NCBI GenBank assembly: GCA_945865525.1
Contig: CAMBDY010000010.1
Location: 16,645-80,644 of the forward strand
DNA length: 64,000 nt
Origin: Nitrospira lenta
GTDB lineage: Bacteria; Nitrospirota; Nitrospiria; Nitrospirales; Nitrospiraceae
Reading direction: 5' to 3'
The notes beneath the pieces were generated by a model that was not told the DNA's origin, did no database searches, and saw only the letters and a program-made list of their open reading frames with translations. Both the position numbers and the translations under genes were made by a program. This document shows, piece after piece, positions 16,768 through 24,913 of the stretch (the first letter of the stretch is position 1; each line of letters opens with the position of its first letter).

Positions 16768-17952
16768 CTAGGATTTACTAGAAAAAACCGGGATTTCTTT
16801 TCCAAGCGTCGAGGGCCGATCCGACTCCGGGGCCATCAACTCCCATCCTTCCTTCGACGAGACGACGGCTTCCCCGTTTCCCTCAGCCTCTTTTTCTTTG
16901 GCCATCTGCTCGACCTCTTCAATCAGCGTGTCCATCAACTCTTCGATGGGCACCTTACGGACGAGCTTGCCTTTCTTGAAGAGGATACCCTTGCCTTCAC
17001 CGCCGGCAATCCCGATATCCGCTTCCTTGCCCTCACCAATCCCGTTGACGACACAGCCGAGGACCGACACATTGAGCGGGGTCTTAATATGACCCAGCTT
17101 CTTTTCTAATTCATTGGCCAGCTTCACCACATCGATCTCGACGCGGCCACAAGTTGGACAGGCGATGACATTGATCCCACGATGGCGCAGTTCGAGCGAC
17201 TTCAGAATCTCGAACCCCACCTTCACTTCCTCGACTGGATTAGCAGCCAAAGATACACGCAAGGTGTCGCCGATACCCTGCGAGAGCAAGTAGCCGAGCC
17301 CCATGGTCGACTTAACGGCTCCCGTCATCGCAGTGCCCGCCTCCGTAATCCCGATGTGCAAGGGATAATCAGACTGGTGCGCAAACAACCAATAGGCATC
17401 AATCGCATGGTGCACATCGGACGCCTTCAGCGAGACCTTCATATTCGTGAAGCCCACGTCCTCTAACGCATGTACGGCATTGAGCGCCGACTCGGCCAAG
17501 GCTTCCGGAGACGGCCAGCCATACTTATCCAGTAAAGGACGCTCGAGCGAGCCCCCATTCACACCGATGCGGAGGGGAATCCCGCGCTCGTTGACGGCCT
17601 TAATCACTTCTTGGACTTTCCACCAGGCCCCGATATTGCCGGGGTTGATCCGAACGCAGTCAACAGTCTCGGCAGCCTTCACCGCCAGCCGGTGGTCAAA
17701 ATGGATATCCGCGATCAACGGCACCGTCATGGCCGCTTTGATCTGGGGGAGCACCGCTGCCGCCTCATCGTCTGGGACAGCCACACGGATGACTTCGCAC
17801 CCGGCCGCCTCCAGCTGACGAATTTCCTCGATCGTGGCAACAACATTACGCGTGTCAGTTGAACACATCGACTGCACAGAGATCGGGGCGTCTCCGCCGA
17901 TCTTCAGCTTGCCGACCGTGACCTGCCTAGTTTTCCGTCGCGTAATATGCAT
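16768..17952 (-). CDS. ispG: 4-hydroxy-3-methylbut-2-enyl diphosphate synthase (IspG/GcpE)
   Basis: This [4Fe-4S] enzyme catalyses the penultimate MEP-pathway step, making HMBPP. The N-terminal TIM-barrel part (TVGKLKIGGDAPISVQSM) is followed by the cluster-binding C-terminal part with CPTCGR and LGCVVNGIGEGKEADIG. The two-domain bacterial form has about 360 residues; this one has 394, because of an acidic C-terminal extension (about 40 residues) after LIEEVEQMAKE. It lies downstream of dxs in the same orientation with a 53-bp gap, so the two probably form one unit. Confidence 0.95.
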   Translation of the reverse strand: MHITRRKTRQVTVGKLKIGGDAPISVQSMCSTDTRNVVATIEEIRQLEAAGCEVIRVAVPDDEAAAVLPQIKAAMTVPLIADIHFDHRLAVKAAETVDCVRINPGNIGAWWKVQEVIKAVNERGIPLRIGVNGGSLERPLLDKYGWPSPEALAESALNAVHALEDVGFTNMKVSLKASDVHHAIDAYWLFAHQSDYPLHIGITEAGTAMTGAVKSTMGLGYLLSQGIGDTLRVSLAANPVEEVKVGFEILKSLELRHRGINVIACPTCGRVEIDVVKLANELEKKLGHIKTPLNVSVLGCVVNGIGEGKEADIGIAGGEGKGILFKKGKLVRKVPIEELMDTLIEEVEQMAKEKEAEGNGEAVVSSKEGWELMAPESDRPSTLGKEIPVFSSKS

Positions 17953-18005
17953 GACTGATATTCGTCCGGTACGTTTGTCTTTCTACGTATTCATTTTGAC
18001 GTACA

Positions 18006-19955
18006 CTAGCTACCCTGCTCGTCTCCGTGCGGCAACCGATCGGCCAAGGAGGCGAGTGTGCCCTGCCCTCGCGAGGGAACCAACGCCTGACCAATCAATT
18101 CCTTGACGCCCTGATAAATGCCTTCTGCAGTCAGCCCATACCGTTCGCGCAGAAAGTCCTGTGGCCCCTGCTCGATGTACCAGTCAGGCAATCCGAGGAC
18201 TTTCGTCCTCACATCCGTCACGCCACCGTCGGACAAGGCCTCAAGCACCGCGGACCCGAACCCGCCCATCTTGCAGCCCTCCTCCACCGTCACTACATAG
18301 CGAACCTTCTTTGCCACCTCGACGATCAAATCCTGGTCCAATGGCTTCACGAAGCGCGCATTCACGACTGCGGTTGAAATGCCTTCCTGCTCAAGCCGCT
18401 TCGCTGCCGTCACCGCATGCCAGACCGGCACACCGATCGCGATGATCGCGACCTCTGTGCCTTCCTGCAGCAGCTCAGCCTTCCCCATCGGCAAGGCCGT
18501 CGGCTCCTGATCCATCATGACGCCCAGGCTCAGTCCGCGCGGATACCGCACTGAGGCAGGCCCGTCATGCTCCACACAGGTTTTCAGCATATGCTGCAAC
18601 TCATTTTCATCCTTCGGTGCCATCGCAACCATGTTCGGAATGTGCCGCATAAACACATAGTCAAAGGCCCCGTGATGCGTGGTCCCGTCTTCCGCCACCA
18701 GCCCACCGCGATCGATACAGAACGTGACTGGCAGATTCTGCGTCGCAACGTCATGCACTACCTGGTCGTACGCCCGCTGTAAAAATGTGGAATAGAGGGC
18801 CACGACTGGACGAAGGCCCTGAGCCGCAAGACCGGCCGCAAAGGTCACCGCATGCTGCTCCGCTATACCGACGTCATAGATTCGGTCTGGGAACTCTTTC
18901 TCGAAAATATTCAGGCCGGTCCCCTCGCACATGGCTGCGGTAATCGCGACGATCCGCTTGTCCGCCCGGGCCAGCTTCACCAATGATTCGATGGCAATCT
19001 GTGTATAGGAGGGGCGGGCCGCTTTTTTCGCGGGGGCGCCAGTCTCTCGCACAAAGGGAGGACAGGCATGAAACCACACGGGATTCTTAACCGCCGGCTC
19101 ATAGCCCAACCCTTTTTTCGTGATGACATGGAGCAGCACTGGCCCCTTCATCATTAGGACATTTTCAAGAGTAGGCAGCAAATGCTCGAAGTTATGCCCG
19201 TCGATCGGTCCCGCATACCGAAACCCCAACTCCTCAAAAAGCAGCCCAGGAAGGATCGCGCCCTTGGCCAACTCTTCAGCACGACGCGCCCACTTCTGCA
19301 TATCAGACCCGATGTGAGGGATCTTCCCTAACAAGTGGCCCGTTTCTTCGCGCATCTTGGTGTAAAACTCTCCGGTAAAAGTCCGATTCAAATAGGAGGA
19401 AATGGCACCCACGTTCTTCGAAATAGACATTTGGTTGTCGTTCAAAATCACCAAAAAGTCTTCGTCCAACCCGCCGGCATGGTGCATGCCTTCCAGCGTC
19501 ATCCCGGCCGTCATGGCTCCATCCCCGACCACACAAACTACTTTATGCTTCTGCGCCAATTGCTTACGGGCTGCAACCATACCATAGGCGGCAGAGACGC
19601 CGGTCCCGGCATGGCCCGCATTGAACGTGTCGTAGACGCTCTCCTCGCGTTTAGTGAAGCCGCTCATGCCCCCGTACTGCCGAAGCGTGTGGAATTGCTC
19701 CCGGCGGCCCGTGAGCAATTTATGGGCATACGCTTGATTGCTGGTGTCCCAGACGATCTTATCCTTGGGCGCATCAAGCAGGTAATGCAGGGCAACCGTC
19801 AATTCAATCACTCCGAGATTCGAGGCCAGGTGGCCTCCGACGTTCGAGACCACGCCGATAATCTGTTCCCGCAACTCCTGACATAGAGCAGGAAATTGCA
19901 CGGGCGATAGCCGCTTCAGATCAGCAGGGCTTTGCATGGTCTTCAAGATCGACAT
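18006..19955 (-). CDS. dxs: 1-deoxy-D-xylulose-5-phosphate synthase
   Basis: This thiamine-diphosphate enzyme condenses pyruvate and glyceraldehyde-3-phosphate, the first MEP-pathway step. The ThDP motif GDGAMTAGM...NDNQMSIS is present, as are the transketolase-type Pyr domain (IAEQHAVTFAAGLA) and C-terminal domain. Length is 649 from ATG at 19955 (MSILKTMQSP), which has AGGAG nine bases upstream; the track start at 19976 adds seven unlikely residues. A TATACT hexamer at 20015-20020 (minus strand) upstream could be a -10 element, but no good -35 accompanies it. Confidence 0.95.
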   Translation of the reverse strand: MSILKTMQSPADLKRLSPVQFPALCQELREQIIGVVSNVGGHLASNLGVIELTVALHYLLDAPKDKIVWDTSNQAYAHKLLTGRREQFHTLRQYGGMSGFTKREESVYDTFNAGHAGTGVSAAYGMVAARKQLAQKHKVVCVVGDGAMTAGMTLEGMHHAGGLDEDFLVILNDNQMSISKNVGAISSYLNRTFTGEFYTKMREETGHLLGKIPHIGSDMQKWARRAEELAKGAILPGLLFEELGFRYAGPIDGHNFEHLLPTLENVLMMKGPVLLHVITKKGLGYEPAVKNPVWFHACPPFVRETGAPAKKAARPSYTQIAIESLVKLARADKRIVAITAAMCEGTGLNIFEKEFPDRIYDVGIAEQHAVTFAAGLAAQGLRPVVALYSTFLQRAYDQVVHDVATQNLPVTFCIDRGGLVAEDGTTHHGAFDYVFMRHIPNMVAMAPKDENELQHMLKTCVEHDGPASVRYPRGLSLGVMMDQEPTALPMGKAELLQEGTEVAIIAIGVPVWHAVTAAKRLEQEGISTAVVNARFVKPLDQDLIVEVAKKVRYVVTVEEGCKMGGFGSAVLEALSDGGVTDVRTKVLGLPDWYIEQGPQDFLRERYGLTAEGIYQGVKELIGQALVPSRGQGTLASLADRLPHGDEQGS

Positions 19956-20165
19956 AACAGATACTCCTGTACGCACATGCAGAGGGGTCGCGCACGACGA
20001 ATTGAACTCAGATGAGTATAGTGCAGTACTGCAGCAGCTCAGGCAATAGTGGTTCCACTCTCACATAAAAGTCATGTATTGTCAAGCTGTTAGCTGGCTT
20101 ATCCAGAAACCAACACCGCGGATAGCTTGAATTATGAGCCCCCGCCTATCCCTCACAACGATCGA

Positions 20166-21368
20166 TCAATAGGGGAAGTCCAGCCCCGCAAAGATCGCTC
20201 CCCCCTCGCGGCTATAGCCATAGTCGACACGCCCGACGACATTGGGCCGAACGACTCCACGAAATCCGATACCAGGAGTCATCCGATAGCTATGGAAATT
20301 GATTTTTTTGTAGTCGCTGAAAACCTGGCCTGTATCCAAAAACGGGGCAACCTCGAAGTCCGCATTGACGCCCGCCACCTTTGCGCGGGCGAGATGAATG
20401 CGCTCCTCGATGCTGAGCGATAGGAGATGCTTATCGATGAAACGATCGCCGCCGAATCCGCGCAGGTTGTTTTGTCCTCCCAGCGAACTTTGCTCGAAGA
20501 ATGGCACTTGCGACCCAATCGTCGCTTGCAGATCCCCACGTACGACCAGGATCGCACGCTTCGATTCGCTGGGAAACAGCTTCTTCACCTCGATCTCACA
20601 GCGGGAGTAGACGGGATGATCGCCGTTGCGAAGACTCTGGTTGAGCTCCACATAGGCCGTCACGGCCATCCCGTCGGTCGGCGTGACAAGATGGTTGCGC
20701 GTATCGTAATAAAACGTCGCCCGGTGCCCGAGAATGATCGATTCGCCCTGTACCCCATCCACCAGAGGAAACCGGTCACCAGTAAAGGGAAGACCCGTCC
20801 CACCTTTTTGCAGCTGCACATCGCGAAGCCGCTGGCCGACGGAAATCTGCGTCACTTCGTTTGCATAGACTCCGAACCGCCAATTCAGCCTCGTTTCACG
20901 CGCCGTATAATTCGTTTCCTGGGACTCCGGCGTGGCTTGCCCAAGATTAAAGAACCGCGAGGTGGCATTTTTGAAAAACGAGGCCCCAAAATTCAACGAG
21001 TAGCGGCCCTGATCGAACGCCGGATCGGCATAGCTGAACACCACCTTGCGCTCGATCCGCTCGGTAAAGGAGCCGATGAATCGCATCTCCCGTCCGCCTG
21101 GCTCATAGCGAAACACATTGAGGGCGCCGCGTGTCCCGACAATGGAGTTCCGAATAATCATCGGTGCGACGATATATTGCAGCTCCCCATCTGGATCAGT
21201 GATCAAAATTGGCACGAGCAGCCCAGCATCATTTCCATCATTGCGGGTGCTCGACACGGATGGAACTGGAAAATATTGCACGTCCGCTACGCCCGACTCT
21301 GGCAGCGCAACAAGACTCGCTACACAGGACACGAACATAACGGCGATGAGGCCATGCAGTCTGAGCAT
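20166..21368 (-). CDS. POTRA-less Omp85/BamA-type outer membrane beta-barrel protein
   Basis: The 400-residue exported protein has signal peptide MLRLHGLIAVMFVSCVASLV. The rest is beta-strand-rich and matches an Omp85 16-strand barrel: the lid-loop signature NLRGFGGDRF, a strand set such as ATFYYDTRNHLVTPTDG, and the C-terminal outer-membrane signature ending in LDFPY. There is no room for POTRA domains between the signal and the barrel. It is the last gene of the shc-hpnG-mla operon (17 bp after mlaC), which suggests a role at the outer-membrane end of lipid transport, possibly replacing MlaA. This role is inferred. Confidence 0.8.
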   Translation of the reverse strand: MLRLHGLIAVMFVSCVASLVALPESGVADVQYFPVPSVSSTRNDGNDAGLLVPILITDPDGELQYIVAPMIIRNSIVGTRGALNVFRYEPGGREMRFIGSFTERIERKVVFSYADPAFDQGRYSLNFGASFFKNATSRFFNLGQATPESQETNYTARETRLNWRFGVYANEVTQISVGQRLRDVQLQKGGTGLPFTGDRFPLVDGVQGESIILGHRATFYYDTRNHLVTPTDGMAVTAYVELNQSLRNGDHPVYSRCEIEVKKLFPSESKRAILVVRGDLQATIGSQVPFFEQSSLGGQNNLRGFGGDRFIDKHLLSLSIEERIHLARAKVAGVNADFEVAPFLDTGQVFSDYKKINFHSYRMTPGIGFRGVVRPNVVGRVDYGYSREGGAIFAGLDFPY

Positions 21369-21385
21369 GGAATTCTTAAAGCGCG

Positions 21386-22039
21386 TTACAGAGCTTTAAT
21401 CTTATCGGATTTCTTGCGAAGCTGGCCCACAAGGTCGGCATACGACGAATCGCGAAGAATCTTTGAGAACTGCCCACGGTAGTTACTCACTAGGCTCACC
21501 CCGTCCACCACCACATCGTAAACCCACCACTTTTCACCCTTATTCAAAAGCCGGTAGTCGAGAGGAATTTCCGTTTTACCAGTACGTACCTTGGTGCGTA
21601 CCTCGGCGTAGTTTTTCTCTATCCGTTCGTTGATGTACTCCACGCCTTCACCGGAATACGCCTCGACTCTGTCCGCATAGGAAGTGGTGAGCACCGTTCG
21701 AAAGAGTTCGACGAACTCCTCCCTGTCTTTTTGAGCCAACGTTTTCCATGGAGCCCCGAGTGCCCGGATGGACATTTCTTCATAGTCAAACCGGTCTCGG
21801 ACGGTTGCCTCCAAGCGTTGCCGGCGCTCTGTCGCTCGCGACGATTGCTTGAGCTCCTTATCTTGGATAACTTTCAACACGTCATCGATGGTGCTTTTCA
21901 TCGCTTCAGTGGCGCTACCCGCTACGGCTGACTGGACAGCTGCCATGCCAAACAATGCAAGCGTACAAACTGCGCCGCTCGCGATCTTCCTCCAACTCCA
22001 TCTCTGCGCCTCTCCTACAGCAGTCCCCCTGAGTTCCAT
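21386..22039 (-). CDS. mlaC: MlaC-family periplasmic phospholipid-binding protein
   Basis: This is the periplasmic shuttle of Mla-type lipid transport. After a signal peptide (cleavage near QSAVAG), the MlaC/Ttg2D fold is recognisable: DVLKVIQDKEL, FDYEEMSIRALG, then FVELFRTVLTTSYADRVEAY and KWWVYDVVVDGVSLVSNYRGQF. The ORF track uses TTG at 22063; ATG at 22039 (MELRGTAV) has GGGAG five bases upstream and leaves a proper signal, so I chose it (ATG at 22051 is a third option). Between mlaD and the Omp85-type barrel gene. Confidence 0.9.
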   Translation of the reverse strand: MELRGTAVGEAQRWSWRKIASGAVCTLALFGMAAVQSAVAGSATEAMKSTIDDVLKVIQDKELKQSSRATERRQRLEATVRDRFDYEEMSIRALGAPWKTLAQKDREEFVELFRTVLTTSYADRVEAYSGEGVEYINERIEKNYAEVRTKVRTGKTEIPLDYRLLNKGEKWWVYDVVVDGVSLVSNYRGQFSKILRDSSYADLVGQLRKKSDKIKAL

Positions 22040-22083
22040 ATCATCTCCCATATAAGCGTCCAATTAAGCTCCGCTACCATCCA

Positions 22084-22527
22084 TCAGTTCACTTTCCCAT
22101 GCACATACTGGCTAACCAATTCCTCCAGGTCGAGACCCGATTCCGTATCGCGGATCGTTTCTCCAGGCTTAAGCGGATCGCCCCCCCCACCCGGAGACAG
22201 GGCCAAGAACTTCTCGCCGATGATCCCGCGAGTCTTGATCGAGGCAATGGTGTCCGTGTAGAGCTTAACAGTATTATTAATCGCCAGCTTCACCATCGCG
22301 CGATCCTCATTGAGCGTAATCCCGCGGACCCGCCCGACCTCGACGCCAGCGATTTCAACGGTCGACCCCGCCTTGAGCCCCGACGCCGTGTTGAACTGCG
22401 CATCCACTTCATAGACGTCGCCTCGAACCAGTTCAAGCTTTCCGAGTTTGACCGACAGGTATCCAAGACACAGGATACCGATGAGTACGAACAGGCCGAC
22501 CGTCATCTCTAACTTGGCTTTTTCCAT
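22084..22527 (-). CDS. mlaD: MlaD-family MCE-domain protein
   Basis: This inner-membrane-anchored MCE subunit gathers lipids for or from the MlaFE transporter. It has one N-terminal helix (VGLFVLIGILCLGYLSV) and one MCE domain (VDAQFNTASGLKAGSTVEIAG...RTRGIIGEKF-like core). It has 147 residues, a little shorter than E. coli MlaD (~183), because the C-terminal helix after the MCE domain is short. It follows mlaF by 17 bp. Confidence 0.93.
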   Translation of the reverse strand: MEKAKLEMTVGLFVLIGILCLGYLSVKLGKLELVRGDVYEVDAQFNTASGLKAGSTVEIAGVEVGRVRGITLNEDRAMVKLAINNTVKLYTDTIASIKTRGIIGEKFLALSPGGGGDPLKPGETIRDTESGLDLEELVSQYVHGKVN

Positions 22528-22544
22528 ATCTTCCTACTCCTCCC

Positions 22545-23300
22545 TCACCCCACGTGCGATCCGGGCAATACGACCGTCCCGCCGACGGAAATAAATTCAA
22601 GGATATCCGGATCGGTAATCCGCTGGAACTCAGTGGCCGGAGCCATGGCGGCAATCTTACCGCTTCGAAGCATCGCCACCCAATCAGAAATCGCAAAAAT
22701 CTCCGGAATTTCATGACTGACCATCACCGCCGTAAAGCCGAACCGTCGTTGCATCGTGACGATCAAATCATGAATCGATTTCGCCATCAACGGGTCCAGC
22801 CCCGTCGTCGGCTCATCGAACAGGATAATCTCAGGCTCCATGACCAACGCGCGCGCGAGGCCCGCCCGTTTGCGCATGCCCCCGCTCAACTCAGCGGGAA
22901 ACTTGTGCCCCATGCCCTCCAGTCCGACCTGCGCCAGCTTTTCCTCAACTCGTTGCGCCACGGCCGGCCCCTTCATCCGTAACTTCTCCCGCAACGGGAA
23001 CGCCACGTTTTCAAAAACGGAGAGGGAATCGAACAGGGCCGCACCCTGAAACAGCATCGCAAACCGCTTCCGGACATCATTTAAGCGCGTCCCTGACAAG
23101 CGGGAAATCTCCACATCGCCGACCCAGACTTCGCCACGATCCGGCTGCATGAGCCCAATCATGTGCTTGAGCAGCACGCTCTTGCCCTCTCCACTCCGGC
23201 CGATAATGGTCGTCAGCTTGCCCACAGGGATCGTAAGATTCACCCCTTGCAGCACCGCCTGCCCGCCCAACTTCTTTTCAACGCCAATCAGCTTGATCAT
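22545..23300 (-). CDS. mlaF: MlaF-type ABC transporter ATPase
   Basis: This cytoplasmic ATPase powers MlaE-dependent lipid transport. Walker A GRSGEGKS, signature LSGGMRKR, Walker B IILFDEP and the H-loop VSHE are all visible. The ORF track start at 23339 reads into mlaE; ATG at 23300 (MIKLIGVEKKLGG) starts 5 bp after the mlaE stop and gives 251 residues, normal for the family. Confidence 0.93.
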   Translation of the reverse strand: MIKLIGVEKKLGGQAVLQGVNLTIPVGKLTTIIGRSGEGKSVLLKHMIGLMQPDRGEVWVGDVEISRLSGTRLNDVRKRFAMLFQGAALFDSLSVFENVAFPLREKLRMKGPAVAQRVEEKLAQVGLEGMGHKFPAELSGGMRKRAGLARALVMEPEIILFDEPTTGLDPLMAKSIHDLIVTMQRRFGFTAVMVSHEIPEIFAISDWVAMLRSGKIAAMAPATEFQRITDPDILEFISVGGTVVLPGSHVG

Positions 23301-23305
23301 AGATA

Positions 23306-24082
23306 TCAGAGCAAGACCGAGGTAAGGAAATAGTCCCACACCAGAATGACCACCGAGCTCAGCACCACCGCTTCAGTCGTGGCGGTCCCCAGCCCCTCCG
23401 CGCTCTGCCTCGTGTGGTACCCTTTATAGGAACAGATCCAGGTGATGATCAGCCCGAAACTGATCGACTTGAGAATCCCGCCGTAAACATCTTTCCATTC
23501 CACCGTGGACTCGATTGAGTTCCAATAGGACCCCGCATTCACGCCCAGCAGATCCACACCAACAACATAGCCGCCATAGATCCCAACCACGTCGAAGATG
23601 GCTACAAGCAGTGGTACTCCGATCAACCCAGCTACCAACTTCGGGGCGATCAAATACTGCATTGGATTGATCGCCATGGTATCGAGCGCATCAATCTGTT
23701 CGGTAATCCGCATGATGCCGATCTCCGCCGTCATGGCCGAACCGGCCCTGGCGGTCACCATCAGGGCGGCCAACACCGGCCCCAGTTCACGAATCATGCT
23801 CAAGGCTACTGCAGAGCCTAGCAATCCCTCCGAGCCGAACTTCCGCAAACTGTAGTAGCCTTGCAGCGCAAGGACCATTCCCGTAAACCCGGCGGTCAGA
23901 ACCACTACAAACGTCGATTTATACCCGATGAAATGAAGTTGCTTGAGCATGTGGGAAAATCGAAATGGCGGCCTTGTCAGCCAGGCAAACGCCGACAAGA
24001 CAAACAGCAGCATGCGGCCCATCTCCTGCAGACGCGTGACCACCGATGCACCGATCCGTTCAACCATATTCAAGACCATCAC
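23306..24082 (-). CDS. mlaE: MlaE-family lipid transporter permease
   Basis: This inner-membrane permease has 258 residues and 5-6 helices. It carries the family core FVVVLTAGFTGMVLALQGYY, then RELGPVLAALMVTARAGSAMTAEIG and the C-terminal SYKGYHTRQSAEGLGTATTEAVV. Its start directly abuts the hpnG stop codon (24083), so the hopanoid and Mla parts of the operon are translated in close succession. Confidence 0.95.
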   Translation of the reverse strand: MMVLNMVERIGASVVTRLQEMGRMLLFVLSAFAWLTRPPFRFSHMLKQLHFIGYKSTFVVVLTAGFTGMVLALQGYYSLRKFGSEGLLGSAVALSMIRELGPVLAALMVTARAGSAMTAEIGIMRITEQIDALDTMAINPMQYLIAPKLVAGLIGVPLLVAIFDVVGIYGGYVVGVDLLGVNAGSYWNSIESTVEWKDVYGGILKSISFGLIITWICSYKGYHTRQSAEGLGTATTEAVVLSSVVILVWDYFLTSVLL

Positions 24083-24913
24083 TTACCTCAGCTCACGACA
24101 GAAGCCGCCGCCCGCTTCCGCATAATGTTCAAACCATTCCGTTAACCGATCCGCAGCTATCCGACTCTGCCGTCGCAGCCGATTCAACCCCACAAAGCGG
24201 GACGGGCGGCTGACGAGCGACCATATACCTTGAATCCATCTAGTGGGCCCGAGAAAGAGATTGAAGTCAAGGGGGAGATCCTCATTCTCTAGATCGGAGA
24301 CCGTCCGCACGAGCGCCATGGGCACTCCTTGCGCCCGAGCCACCAGTGCAATGGCGGCGCTTTCCATATCAAGTCCGATCGCCTCGGTCAACCGGCGCAA
24401 TCGCCGCTTACCCTCGGCCTGCCACAGCACCCTCGGCACAGACACGACCGTTCCTACTCGCGCAGCCATCCCTGCCTCCTGCGCCGCCATAAGGCAACCG
24501 GAACGCACAGCTTCATCGCACAACAGAGAATCGCCCTTCACCGTCCCAGTCTCTTCGATGTCGAAAGAAAAAACCTCCGTGCCAAGAATGAGGTCTCCCA
24601 CTTGAGCCGGCACGAGCGCGCACGCAAAACCGGTGGACATGACCAGCGACATGGCCTGTGTCGTCAAGACCCTTTGCGCAACCGTGCCAGCTGACGCAGG
24701 GCCGATGCCAGTCTGAATCAACCAATAGACCTGATCCCCCTTCTGCCCAACATGACAGCGAACTCCCGCGATCGTCGCAATACGATCCGTAGGAAGTGCA
24801 CGCTTAACAGCCTGCAGCTCCCAGCGAGTCGCGGCAAAGATGGCGATAGGAAGCATTGAGGATTCTAGGCGGGCGGGCCCCGCGCCAGCGATAGAAGTCG
24901 ACGGAGCGCTCAC
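24083..24913 (-). CDS. hpnG: HpnG-type hopanoid-associated phosphorylase (nucleosidase family)
   Basis: HpnG removes adenine from adenosylhopane to give ribosylhopane in extended-hopanoid synthesis. The protein resembles MTA/SAH nucleosidase-type phosphorylases (IGPASAGTVAQRVL; LDMESAAIALVARAQGVPMALVRTVSD). GTG at 24913 overlaps the shc stop by 4 bp (GTGA). ATG at 24856 (MLPIAIFAATRWE) is an alternative that matches the usual N-terminus of the family, so the first 19 residues are uncertain. Length 276 or 257. Confidence 0.85.
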   Translation of the reverse strand: MSAPSTSIAGAGPARLESSMLPIAIFAATRWELQAVKRALPTDRIATIAGVRCHVGQKGDQVYWLIQTGIGPASAGTVAQRVLTTQAMSLVMSTGFACALVPAQVGDLILGTEVFSFDIEETGTVKGDSLLCDEAVRSGCLMAAQEAGMAARVGTVVSVPRVLWQAEGKRRLRRLTEAIGLDMESAAIALVARAQGVPMALVRTVSDLENEDLPLDFNLFLGPTRWIQGIWSLVSRPSRFVGLNRLRRQSRIAADRLTEWFEHYAEAGGGFCRELR

